A stretch of DNA of 64,000 nucleotides, from positions 3,552,303-3,616,302 of the forward strand of contig NZ_JWJG01000028.1 of the NCBI RefSeq assembly GCF_000818395.1, read 5' to 3'. Origin of the DNA: Noviherbaspirillum autotrophicum (GTDB taxonomy: Bacteria > Pseudomonadota > Gammaproteobacteria > Burkholderiales > Burkholderiaceae_D). A model generated the notes under the pieces. The model did no database searches. It was not told where the DNA came from and worked only from the letters and a program-made list of their open reading frames with translations. A program made the position numbers and the translations under genes. Positions 56,353 to 64,000 of the stretch are shown here, in pieces. The first letter of the stretch is position 1. Each line of letters starts with the position of its first letter.

Positions 56353-57246
56353 ATGTACAAGGCCCATTTCGGGCTGCGTGAGCAGCCATTTGGCATCACG
56401 CCGGATACCAGTTTTTTCTTCGCCTGCCCGAGCTATCAGGAAGCCCTCAATACGCTGCTGATCGCAGTAAGGAATGGCGAAGGCTTCATCAAGATTACAG
56501 GCGAAGTCGGGGTAGGCAAGACGCTCTTGTGTCGCAAGTTCATGACGACGCTGGGCGACGAGTTCGTTACTGCTTATATCCCCAATCCATTTCTCGAGCC
56601 GCGCGCGTTGATGTTCGCGCTGGCCGATGAATTGGAGGTCTCGCTCGAGAAGGATGTCGACCAGCATCAGCTCCTGAAATCGATCAACCACCGATTGCTG
56701 GTATTGGCGCGCGCAGGAAAACGCGTTGTTCTATGCCTCGACGAAGCGCAGGCAATGCCATTGGATACGCTGGAGGCGTTGCGGCTGCTTACCAACCTGG
56801 AAACCGAAAAGCGCAAATTGCTGCAGATTGTGATGTTCGGACAACCGGAGTTGAATCACAAGCTGCAACAGGAAGCGATTCGCCAATTGAACCAGCGAAT
56901 CACATTTCACTATCATCTTGGCCCACTTAATAAAGACGACATGGAGTTTTACGTGTCGCATCGATTGAGCATCGCTGGCTACACTGGCGGCCGACTGTTT
57001 GGTAGCAGCGCCATTCAGGCGATGTACGCGTCAAGCGGCGGCGTGCCGCGTCTGGTCAATATCCTGTCGCACAAGGCGTTGATGCTGGCTTATGGCGAAG
57101 GGAAGCACGAAATTACTGCTCGCCACGTCCGGGCCGCTGCGCGGGACACCGGCGCAGCGAGGAACAAAATATGGTTTCTTGGTTGGCTCGCTGCCGCAGC
57201 CTTGATTACCGTGGGAACAAGTATAGGATGGGCCTATTTTAAATGA
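56353..57246 (+). CDS. mshM: MSHA biogenesis ATPase MshM (ExeA/GspA-like)
   Basis: 297 aa from the ATG at 56353, 2 bp after mshL. Starts MYKAHFGLREQPFGITPDTSFFF as ExeA proteins do; Walker A GEVGVGKT (50-57), Walker B VVLCLDEAQAMP, sensor GQPELNHKL. A C-terminal membrane segment (IWFLGWLAAAALITVGTSI) replaces the longer ExeA tail. Probably helps secretin assembly through peptidoglycan. Confidence 0.93.
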   Translation: MYKAHFGLREQPFGITPDTSFFFACPSYQEALNTLLIAVRNGEGFIKITGEVGVGKTLLCRKFMTTLGDEFVTAYIPNPFLEPRALMFALADELEVSLEKDVDQHQLLKSINHRLLVLARAGKRVVLCLDEAQAMPLDTLEALRLLTNLETEKRKLLQIVMFGQPELNHKLQQEAIRQLNQRITFHYHLGPLNKDDMEFYVSHRLSIAGYTGGRLFGSSAIQAMYASSGGVPRLVNILSHKALMLAYGEGKHEITARHVRAAARDTGAARNKIWFLGWLAAAALITVGTSIGWAYFK

Positions 57247-58433
57247 GCCTTATTAATCAAATGCTGAAGGAACTGGACGCCCGTAGTTCCGAAGTGACCA
57301 GCATGAGCGAAGCATATGGTGGCCAGATTCGTGCAGTAGCGAAGCCAAAACGCATTCACCCCGCATGGTGGCTCGCATTAACGTTGTCGGTGGTACTGAT
57401 CGGATTGCTGGTCTGGATCTTGGTACGATCGCCTGTTCCGCCGCAAACGGCAGCAGGTCCGCAACTACCGTTGAAGGTCGATTTTGATCTGGACTTGCCG
57501 CATCAACCTGCGTCGGAACGTCCGACGGTATCTGGTGGCACAACGGCGCAAGTAGTCTCTGCATTGCCGAAAGCAGTAGAAGCCGTGCCCAAATCGATAT
57601 CCAGCGACTTGAGCGCTGAGCCTATATCGCCGACGAAAATCAATGCTGCGGTTCCAGTACCATCAGCTCTAATTGATTCGGAAATTTTATTGCCAAAGCA
57701 GGGTGCATCCGATCGCCCGTTGAAGCAAAAATTCCCCTTGGTGGTACCGGAAAACGCCAAGCCCTCCGCCACAGCTAAAGCAGTCGGCGAGACGGATGTC
57801 GTAACGACTTCTGACACGACAATGCCCGTGTCTTTCAAAAAGCAAGTCAAAGAGCTGACTCCGCAACAGCGTGCGGAGAATGAATATCGCAAGGCGGTGT
57901 TGCTGATGCAACAAAACAAGTCGGCAGAAGCTGCCGTCGTGCTTGAGCAAACGTTACAACTGGACGCGCGGCATATCGCGGCTCGTCAAGCGCTCATTGG
58001 AATATTGCTGGACGGAAAACAGCAAGATGATGCAATCCAGCAAGCCCGTGAAGGTGTTGCCCTAGACCCTACACAAGCAGGCCTTGCGATGATCCTGGCG
58101 CGCTTACAAGTCGAAAAAGGTGAGCTGCCGTCCGCCATAGCCACCCTTGAGCGATCATTGCCTTATGGCGCTGAAAGAGCGGATTACCGCGCATTCTTAG
58201 GCGCATTACTTCAGCGTGACGGGAAGCATAAACAAGCCTCCGAGCAATATTGGCTGGCCTTACAAAAGGCTCCACAAAATGGTTTATGGTGGATGGGACT
58301 TGGAATATCGTTCCAAGCCGAAAAGCGCGTTGCGGAAGCGCAGGAAGCATATAAACGTGCGAAGGCCACTAACACTTTGTCTCCAGAGTTGCTTGCTTTT
58401 GTGGAAGAGCGGCTAGGTGAATTGCGGCGCTAA
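57243..58433 (+). CDS. mshN: MSHA biogenesis TPR protein MshN
   Basis: 396 aa. Short cytoplasmic N-terminus MSLINQMLKELDARSSE (the usual MshN/GspB opening), membrane segment (~42-62), a Pro/Ala linker, and TPR-like repeats from ~215 (ENEYRKAVLLMQQNKSAEAAVVLEQ). Inner-membrane anchored, periplasmic TPR scaffold. Last gene of the msh locus; it converges with the LOG gene. Confidence 0.9.
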   Translation: MSLINQMLKELDARSSEVTSMSEAYGGQIRAVAKPKRIHPAWWLALTLSVVLIGLLVWILVRSPVPPQTAAGPQLPLKVDFDLDLPHQPASERPTVSGGTTAQVVSALPKAVEAVPKSISSDLSAEPISPTKINAAVPVPSALIDSEILLPKQGASDRPLKQKFPLVVPENAKPSATAKAVGETDVVTTSDTTMPVSFKKQVKELTPQQRAENEYRKAVLLMQQNKSAEAAVVLEQTLQLDARHIAARQALIGILLDGKQQDDAIQQAREGVALDPTQAGLAMILARLQVEKGELPSAIATLERSLPYGAERADYRAFLGALLQRDGKHKQASEQYWLALQKAPQNGLWWMGLGISFQAEKRVAEAQEAYKRAKATNTLSPELLAFVEERLGELRR

Positions 58434-58504
58434 CTATACTGCGCCAAACCTATCGAAGACAGGCAATATCATGCAGTTCGACGTTTGCAGCGGTGCGATT
58501 TGAT

Positions 58505-59098
58505 TTAGATAATTTTTGCCGCAGTCGAGGAATCAAGCAGTTTTTCGTGACTATCCGGTTTGGCTAACTTCAGTTTTTGGACCAGTGTCTCCGGATCAGA
58601 GTCATGCATTAATAATGATGCTTGCATGGGTTTGAGGAAGCCTTCTCTGACGACGTGCTCAATGAAGTTAATCAATCCGCTGTAAAACCCATCAACATTT
58701 AGCAAGCCAATGGGCTTGTCATGAAAACCAAGTTGGGACCAGGTGAATATCTCGAACAGCTCTTCGAGCGTTCCGATACCGCCTGGCATCGTAATAAATC
58801 CGTCTGACAAATTGGCCATTGTCGCTTTGCGCTCATGCATGTCTTTTACGACGAGCAGCCGCGTCAGTCCGTGATGCCCAACTTCCTTTTCCATGAGCGC
58901 TTTTGGAATTACGCCAGTAACTTCTCCACCCAAGCGCATAACTTCATCAGCAATGATTCCCATCAGGCCGATATTGCCGCCGCCATAGACCAATCTGATA
59001 TGGCCTTGGACCAAAACTTTAGCCAATCGTTGGGCGGCGTGGGCATAAGCTGATGATCTCCCGATCGAAGAGCCGCAATAGACACAAAGAGATTTCAT
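58505..59098 (-). CDS. LOG-family nucleoside 5'-monophosphate phosphoribohydrolase
   Basis: 197 aa. The family signature PGGIGTLEE is present (MPGGIGTLEELFEIFTW), with YCGSSIG at the N-terminus and VYGGGNIGLMG, all of the Lonely-Guy type, once annotated as lysine decarboxylase. It cleaves N6-substituted AMP or purine/pyrimidine nucleotides to base plus ribose-5-phosphate. Whether it makes cytokinin here is unknown. It stands alone, convergent with mshN. Confidence 0.92.
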   Translation of the reverse strand: MKSLCVYCGSSIGRSSAYAHAAQRLAKVLVQGHIRLVYGGGNIGLMGIIADEVMRLGGEVTGVIPKALMEKEVGHHGLTRLLVVKDMHERKATMANLSDGFITMPGGIGTLEELFEIFTWSQLGFHDKPIGLLNVDGFYSGLINFIEHVVREGFLKPMQASLLMHDSDPETLVQKLKLAKPDSHEKLLDSSTAAKII

Positions 59099-59289
59099 CT
59101 CGGCTAGTAATGGAGACGGGGATAGCTAGTACACTCCCGACGCAAAATAAAAACGCTAATCAAGTGCCGGGAGCATACAAATAACCGATTATATTGGGCC
59201 AATTATCTTCGATTTCTCCAAAAAGGAAGCGAGATCAGATTTGAAATGAGCCAGAGTCGCAAACGCCGCTCATGGTGTATTTCAACTGC

Positions 59290-60063
59290 TCAGTCTTCCA
59301 GCTCTTCCTTGGCCAATTCGACATCAAGTCGTTCCATGGCATCCATCGGTACGCACGCCGCCGCCTCATGGTACAGCTTGACTGCCTCGTCCATCTTTTT
59401 CTTTCCTTCAAGCATGATTAAGCCGTTGGCATATTCAACGCGTCCAATCGCGGAGTGCGGATTGACTTCAAGCGCTTTTTTGTAGTATTTCAGGCCTTCG
59501 TCCTTTTTCGCACCGTAGGTCAGGCCTCCGATCATCGCGCCGACCTTGTCAATAATTTCTGCATGGTAGGCCCCCAGGCTGATCAGGGCATCTGCATGTT
59601 TGGGTGCAAGTTTGATCGTCATGTCGAGGCTGTGCTTCACCTTGGTGCCGATTCCCTGCGATAAAGCCTTGACGACTGAAATGCCCTGTGCGTAACGGCC
59701 CAGCGCATACGCATGGTTATAGTAGCCGGCCGGATTTTGGGGCTGTTCTTTCTGCTGGGCTTCGCATCGCTCGGCTACTTCGAGAAAAAGAGCGAGTTTC
59801 TTCTTTTCTGATTTTTCCAGGTAGTGGGCATAGATGTTGGTTGCCTTGTTGGCGACCGAATAGCCATCCATACCGTGCTCCAGTCCGATTTTGGCGGCGG
59901 TTTCAAAGTCCCCGGCATGGAACGCGATCCATGCGTCGACCAGTCCGGCTTCTTTCGGGAATGGTTCTGTGTCGCAGGCGTGCAGGCGAGCCCATGCCTT
60001 CTTCAGGCTGGCTGCCGTGTAGTGGTATTTATTGTCCGGGTAGGGGAATTTGGCCCATGCCAT
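59290..60063 (-). CDS. TPR-like helical-repeat protein, function unknown
   Basis: 257 aa with GAGG upstream. Alpha-helical repeats visible (GYYNHAYALGRYAQGISVVKAL, HADALISLGAYHAEIIDKVG, DEGLKYYKKALEVNPHSAIGR); no signal peptide or catalytic motif. It starts 13 bp after the stop of the TetR gene, so the two are co-transcribed. No specific function recognised. The 191-bp gap 59099-59289 downstream holds no feature that I can identify. Confidence 0.82.
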   Translation of the reverse strand: MAWAKFPYPDNKYHYTAASLKKAWARLHACDTEPFPKEAGLVDAWIAFHAGDFETAAKIGLEHGMDGYSVANKATNIYAHYLEKSEKKKLALFLEVAERCEAQQKEQPQNPAGYYNHAYALGRYAQGISVVKALSQGIGTKVKHSLDMTIKLAPKHADALISLGAYHAEIIDKVGAMIGGLTYGAKKDEGLKYYKKALEVNPHSAIGRVEYANGLIMLEGKKKMDEAVKLYHEAAACVPMDAMERLDVELAKEELED

Positions 60064-60076
60064 GTTGTTGTCTTCC

Positions 60077-60742
60077 TCATTTAAGTTTTTTTAAATATTC
60101 TTCAGCCAGTTTGTCGAATAAAAGCTGTGTTTCACCGCGCAAATAGGGACCGATCAGGGACAGCACCTGATAGCAGCCACGCGCAAGCGCCTCAGCCATC
60201 GCTTCCTGTTCAGTATATTTGCGTGGATTACGAACATATTCGTAAGATAGCCAATAGGTGGCTACGACCACCATGTTGGTTGCCAGCGCATCGATTTCCT
60301 GATCGTCGGCTTCCAGTGCCTTGTCACCGCGTAGGCCAATACACAACTGCTGCGCGACCTTGATCTTGTGCGCCAAGATCTGCTTGAAGTGTAATTCCAG
60401 CTTGCGGTTGCGCGATAAGAGATCGCTCAAATCCCGGTAAAAAAAACGATAGCGCCACACCAGTTCAAACATGAGATGCAGGTATAGCCAGACGTCTTCA
60501 ATGTTTGGCTTGCGATCAGCCGGCACCGCTAGCATGCGTCCGATCTCGGTCTCGAACTGGGCAAACAAGGAGTTGACGATATCGTCCTTGTTTCGGAAGT
60601 GATAGTACAGGTTGCCTGGGGAGATATTCATCTCTTCGGCGATGACGGTGGTGGTGATGTTCGGTTCGCCGAATTCGTTGAACAGTCGCAGCGAAAGTTC
60701 GAGAATCCGTTCGCGCGTACGTCGCGGGGCCTTGTGTTGCAT
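60077..60742 (-). CDS. TetR-family transcriptional regulator
   Basis: 221 aa from the ATG at 60742, chosen for GGGAGG 8 bases upstream; a start at 60784 is less likely. HTH at ~8-55 (TRERILELSLRLFNEFGEPNITTTVIAEEMNISPGNLYYHFRNKDDIV in two parts). The ligand domain resembles regulators found next to lipid and fatty-acid genes (LYLHLMFELVWRYRFFYRDL). With patatin upstream and a fatty acyl reductase gene nearby, a lipid-responsive repressor is plausible; the operator was not identified. Confidence 0.93.
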   Translation of the reverse strand: MQHKAPRRTRERILELSLRLFNEFGEPNITTTVIAEEMNISPGNLYYHFRNKDDIVNSLFAQFETEIGRMLAVPADRKPNIEDVWLYLHLMFELVWRYRFFYRDLSDLLSRNRKLELHFKQILAHKIKVAQQLCIGLRGDKALEADDQEIDALATNMVVVATYWLSYEYVRNPRKYTEQEAMAEALARGCYQVLSLIGPYLRGETQLLFDKLAEEYLKKLK

Positions 60743-60820
60743 GCTAGCTGCCTCCCTTGTCTGCTTTGGCTTTTTTGCTAGCATAACACCGATAAATCAA
60801 TCCACAAACGGCATCCATCT

Positions 60821-62077
60821 CTAGCCTGCGGTGATTTTCAGGTGGCGTTCCAGGCTGTTTAGTGTATCGGTCAAACTGGCCAATCCAAACCGATCCTCCT
60901 TGTCTCTGGCAGGAGTTTTTACCAGGGTCAGAGTGGGATCGCGCAATACTGATAGCTTGAGTCTGAGTCCGTGGTGCGCGAGTTTTGCGTTAAGTTCGTG
61001 GCGGCGCTGCCACAGCAGCATGCGTGTATTCTGGTACGCGTTTTCGCACATGCGTCGACGGTTGTTATAGCTGAACAGGTTTGTGAAAAACATTTCTGCA
61101 TCTTCCTGGCTCGGCTCCAGCAGCACGATATCGGTGTCTGGATAGGTGACGCCGTAATTCGCCATGCCGATCTCGACACGAGAGTGAATGACTGCCCGTA
61201 GCGATTGCGATAGCACCGACAACAAGCCTCCTTGGGCAATCTTGCCTGGGGCATGCTCGGTCCTTGCATTATAGGGAACCAGCGGATTGACACAGAACAG
61301 CAAGTCCACTTCCTCTTCCAGTGCAATAGATGCGTGGAGCGTTTTTCTGAGGGCGCCGTCAACGAAATATTTACCGTCGATTTCAACCGGTGGAAATAAC
61401 CCGGGAACCGCTGCGCTAGCTTGTGCAGCCTTGGAAATCGGAACGTGGTCCAGTCCGGAGCGGCCGAAGCGCGCCGGTTCACCCGAATCGAGATCGGTCG
61501 CCACGATTACCAGGCGCCGCTTAAGCTTCCGAAAGTCGTTGGTGCGATTGCCGGCTGAAAACACCTTTTGCAGGAATTCATGTATGCCTTCGCCGGACAG
61601 TATCCCCGCGGGCAGCGTCATTTTTAGACGATCGAGGGAGTTCGCGAGGCTGGCTCTTCCACGATGCCGAAAATAGTGCAGCAGCGAATCTGCTAGAAGA
61701 ACGGGCAGGGCGACAGCTCGAATACTGAATTCATTCCATGCCGGCTTGAGCAGGATTTCGGGCTTGAACAATTCCTGCTTCGATTCGGTGGCGTCGCTTT
61801 CGACAAACATCCGGCACATCTCGTGCGGTGTGATTCCGTTTGCAAGGCCAGCGGCGATCAGGCCGCCGGCGCTGATGCCAACATAAATGGCGGCGTCGTT
61901 CAGATCCAGTCCTTCGATGGACTCCTCAAGCGCGGCAAGTGCCCCGATTTCATATACTGCACCTAGCGGACCACCGCCGGCGAGAGCAATGCCGATTCTG
62001 GGCGTGGCAGGCGTTATGGTGCGTTTTTGATGTGGGGACTTGCGTGGAGGTAGATTGGACTTTCGCTTGGCTGTCAT
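60821..62077 (-). CDS. Patatin-like phospholipase
   Basis: 418 aa from the ATG at 62077; a GTG at 62158 is an alternative, neither with a clear ribosome site. Oxyanion GGGPLGA (34-40), nucleophile GISAGG with Ser69, and dyad Asp in FVDGALRK. Serine/aspartate acyl hydrolase, cytoplasmic or peripheral. No N-terminal DUF3336. It heads the minus-strand group patatin-TetR-TPR protein. Possible substrates are phospholipids or stored lipid/PHA; not determinable. Confidence 0.9.
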   Translation of the reverse strand: MTAKRKSNLPPRKSPHQKRTITPATPRIGIALAGGGPLGAVYEIGALAALEESIEGLDLNDAAIYVGISAGGLIAAGLANGITPHEMCRMFVESDATESKQELFKPEILLKPAWNEFSIRAVALPVLLADSLLHYFRHRGRASLANSLDRLKMTLPAGILSGEGIHEFLQKVFSAGNRTNDFRKLKRRLVIVATDLDSGEPARFGRSGLDHVPISKAAQASAAVPGLFPPVEIDGKYFVDGALRKTLHASIALEEEVDLLFCVNPLVPYNARTEHAPGKIAQGGLLSVLSQSLRAVIHSRVEIGMANYGVTYPDTDIVLLEPSQEDAEMFFTNLFSYNNRRRMCENAYQNTRMLLWQRRHELNAKLAHHGLRLKLSVLRDPTLTLVKTPARDKEDRFGLASLTDTLNSLERHLKITAG

Positions 62078-62216
62078 AGGCCGGATGGTGATGGTGCCGA
62101 GAGTAATCTGTGGTGCAGTATGTGGTGTATCCCTATCGGAGGATATCTGTATACGCACTTAAATCCATGCGCAGAGGACTTGGCGATTACCTAAATCCTC
62201 CGCGCGGGCGCAGACG

Positions 62217-62747
62217 TCACTTGGCGGCAGCAGCCGCTTTTCTACCGTTAGTCTTGGCGGCCGTTTTCTTCACTGCGGCAGTTTTAACCGGAGCTTTCTT
62301 GACAGCTGCACGAGATACAGTCTTCGTGACAGTGGTTTTCTTGCCAGAAAGGGTCGCCACCGCTTTGTTCAGATCTTCGACGCGCTTGGTCAGTGCCTGG
62401 ATGTCCTTTTGGGTCGGCACGCCTAGGCTCTTCAGCGAACGCGATACGCGGTCTTCAAAAACCTGCTCCAGCTTATCCCACGAGCCGGCAGCCTGTTTGC
62501 TTACCGAGTCTGCTACCTTGCTGACCGTGCCGGCCACGTCGGAAACCTTGCCCTCGGCCAGACGCTGAGTGCGTTTCTGCAGGTCGGTTCCTTCCTTGAC
62601 CAGCTTCGCAAAAACCTTGCCGCCTTCTTCCTGTGCCTTTGCAAATGCGCCCAAGCCAGCTTGCCAGATCTGCTGCGCTGAAGCGCGAACAGCGTCGGCC
62701 AGTTGTTTGTCATCCGATTTTGCCAGTGCCTTCAACTTCTTCACCAT
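62217..62747 (-). CDS. Phasin / polyhydroxyalkanoate granule-associated protein
   Basis: 176 aa. The N-terminal ~115 residues are an amphipathic phasin-like region (ADAVRASAQQIWQAGLGAFAKAQEEGGKVFAKLVKEG in two parts). Heptad repeats follow (DIQALTKRVEDLNKAVATL), and then a Lys/Ala/Thr-rich tail (KKAPVKTAAVKKTAAKTNG) like the DNA-binding tail of PhaF. It probably coats PHA granules and may tie them to the nucleoid. Good match to the PhaF/PhaI family; PHA synthase is not in the window. Confidence 0.88.
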   Translation of the reverse strand: MVKKLKALAKSDDKQLADAVRASAQQIWQAGLGAFAKAQEEGGKVFAKLVKEGTDLQKRTQRLAEGKVSDVAGTVSKVADSVSKQAAGSWDKLEQVFEDRVSRSLKSLGVPTQKDIQALTKRVEDLNKAVATLSGKKTTVTKTVSRAAVKKAPVKTAAVKKTAAKTNGRKAAAAAK

Positions 62748-62966
62748 TTATATTCTCCACTCGTTGGTTAACTCGACATGCCGGAATACCCGGCGCACTT
62801 TTCCGATGAATGCAGTTTAAGCGGCAAAAGTAGAGATGGGTTACTAAATCCATAGAGAGTGTGTTCTAAATGACAACTCTGTTGTGCCGTGCTATTGCCA
62901 ATCGAGACAGGGCCTGCAATGATTGTCATCTAGACAAATATTTGGGAATTTGAAAAGGGAGCGAGC

Positions 62967-64000
62967 ATGCAGTATTTCGTTACAGGGGCGACTGGTTTTA
63001 TCGGCAAGCGACTGGTTAAAAAACTATTGGCACGCAATGATAGTGTCGTGTATTTCCTGATGCGCGAAGAAAGCCGAGGCAAGGTCGCTGCGCTACTTGA
63101 ATACTGGGGAGTGTCCGAGACGCGAGCAATCCCCGTATTTGGTGACCTGAAGTCCGCACGGCTTGGCGTGTCCGCCAGCGATATCGAAACCTTGACCCGA
63201 AAGGTCGATCACTTCTTCCACCTCGCTGCTGTCTACGACTTGAAAGCCGATGCGGAAGAACAAATGGCAGTGAATGTGGAAGGCACGCGTAATACAGTCG
63301 CCCTCGCGAACGCGATTGGCGCCCGGTGCCTGCATCATGTGAGTTCCATTGCGGCTGCCGGCCTGTTTGAAGGCATCTTCCGAGAGGATATGTTCGAAGA
63401 AGCGGAAAATCTCGATCACCCATATTTTGCAACGAAGCATGAATCGGAAAAGATTGTCCGCCAGGAGTGCGAGGGCGCTTTCCGCGTTTACCGACCGGGG
63501 ATGGTGGTTGGCGATTCCAAGACGGGCGAGATGGACAAGATCGATGGCCCGTACTATTTCTTCAAGCTGATCCAGCGTCTTCGCCAGATCCTGCCGCCGT
63601 GGATGCCGGCCATTGGCCTGGAAGGCGGTCGCATCAATATCGTTCCGGTCGACTACGTAGTCGATGCGATGGACTACATCGCACATCTGCCTGACCTTGA
63701 CGGCCGGTGCTTCCACTTGACCGACCCGGAACCGATGCGCGTCGGCGATGTGCTTAATACGTTTGCACGTGCGGCCCATGCGCCGACCATGAGCGTGCGT
63801 ATTAATGCGGCCCTGCTTGGATTTATTCCCAAATCGATAACGAAGGGAATGATGGCGCTGACACCGGTCCGCCGTGTGCGCAACGCGCTGATGAAGGATC
63901 TCGGATTGCCCGACGACGTGATGCAGTTCATTAACTATCCGACGCGCTTCGACAACCGGGATGCAGCCCGCGCACTCAAGGGCAGCGACATCAAGTGTCC
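62967..64000 (+). CDS. Fatty acyl-CoA reductase-like SDR protein, 3' truncated by window edge
   Basis: The frame is open from the ATG at 62967 (GGGAG 6 bases upstream) to the window end, 344 codons without a stop. NADP fold VTGATGFIGKRLV (5-17), HFFHLAAVYDL, and the YxxxK pair in YFATKHESEK. Several blocks (YRPGMVVGDSKTGEMDKIDGP, FINYPTRFD) closely match, from memory, the Marinobacter fatty acyl-CoA reductase that reduces acyl-CoA to alcohol and carries a second SDR domain downstream. A ~650-aa two-domain protein is therefore expected. It is divergent from the phasin gene across 219 bp with no other feature. The lipid context (phasin, patatin) fits wax-ester, fatty-alcohol or membrane lipid metabolism. 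Confidence 0.85.
   Translation, partial: MQYFVTGATGFIGKRLVKKLLARNDSVVYFLMREESRGKVAALLEYWGVSETRAIPVFGDLKSARLGVSASDIETLTRKVDHFFHLAAVYDLKADAEEQMAVNVEGTRNTVALANAIGARCLHHVSSIAAAGLFEGIFREDMFEEAENLDHPYFATKHESEKIVRQECEGAFRVYRPGMVVGDSKTGEMDKIDGPYYFFKLIQRLRQILPPWMPAIGLEGGRINIVPVDYVVDAMDYIAHLPDLDGRCFHLTDPEPMRVGDVLNTFARAAHAPTMSVRINAALLGFIPKSITKGMMALTPVRRVRNALMKDLGLPDDVMQFINYPTRFDNRDAARALKGSDIKC

Overview
The window reads as a chromosomal segment of a moderately GC-rich betaproteobacterium of the order Burkholderiales, most plausibly Oxalobacteraceae (Herminiimonas, Herbaspirillum or Noviherbaspirillum relatives). The grounds are the gene order leuC-entericidin-leuD-leuB-asd-fimV-truA-trpFBA-accD-folC-SPOR-cvpA-purF-metZ and the protein sequences. 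The family assignment is inference; no 16S rRNA or tRNA gene was seen.

Layout. 1-894: 3' part of a YihY/BrkB-type membrane protein. 861-4212: a compact phage-like module. A minus-strand operon (replication-region protein, possible small ORF, Sak4-like ATPase, Gp157-like protein, SSB) faces a divergent HTH regulator. It is followed by a LexA-type box and a terminator with no obvious gene between them (4288-4497). 4550-10474: alpha/beta hydrolase plus metY, a CBS protein, a renalase-like FAD oxidoreductase, and an MFS-PlsC fusion. 10491-16017: a multi-PAS histidine kinase and a receiver/GGDEF/EAL protein. 16357-19577: aroC, an MFS transporter and an M48 lipoprotein. 19732-38116: the conserved biosynthetic block for leucine, aspartate semialdehyde, tryptophan, fatty acid (accD), folate, purine and methionine, with FimV and envelope proteins inside it.

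38217-58433 is a complete-looking MSHA-type IV pilus locus: motor ATPase with an MshEN c-di-GMP-binding module, platform protein, at least seven class III signal-peptide proteins, MshQ-like adhesin, PilM/N/O-like proteins, secretin, ExeA-like ATPase and a TPR protein. Between the presumed major pilin and the minor pilins lie a 105-aa protein of unknown function and a 960-aa fusion of TPRs, an O-GlcNAc-transferase (GT41) domain and a SAM-methyltransferase domain. This pair is the best candidate in the window for an undescribed system: pilin glycosylation followed by methylation.

58505-64000: a LOG-family nucleotide hydrolase, then a lipid and storage cluster. It holds a patatin-like phospholipase, a TetR regulator, a TPR-like protein, a phasin, and divergently the start of a protein resembling the Marinobacter-type fatty acyl-CoA reductase, which runs off the end.

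Many gene pairs overlap by 4 bp (ATGA/GTGA), so translational coupling is common. Intrinsic terminators were seen after several units, including one directly behind the major pilin and one 9 bp upstream of the metZ start.
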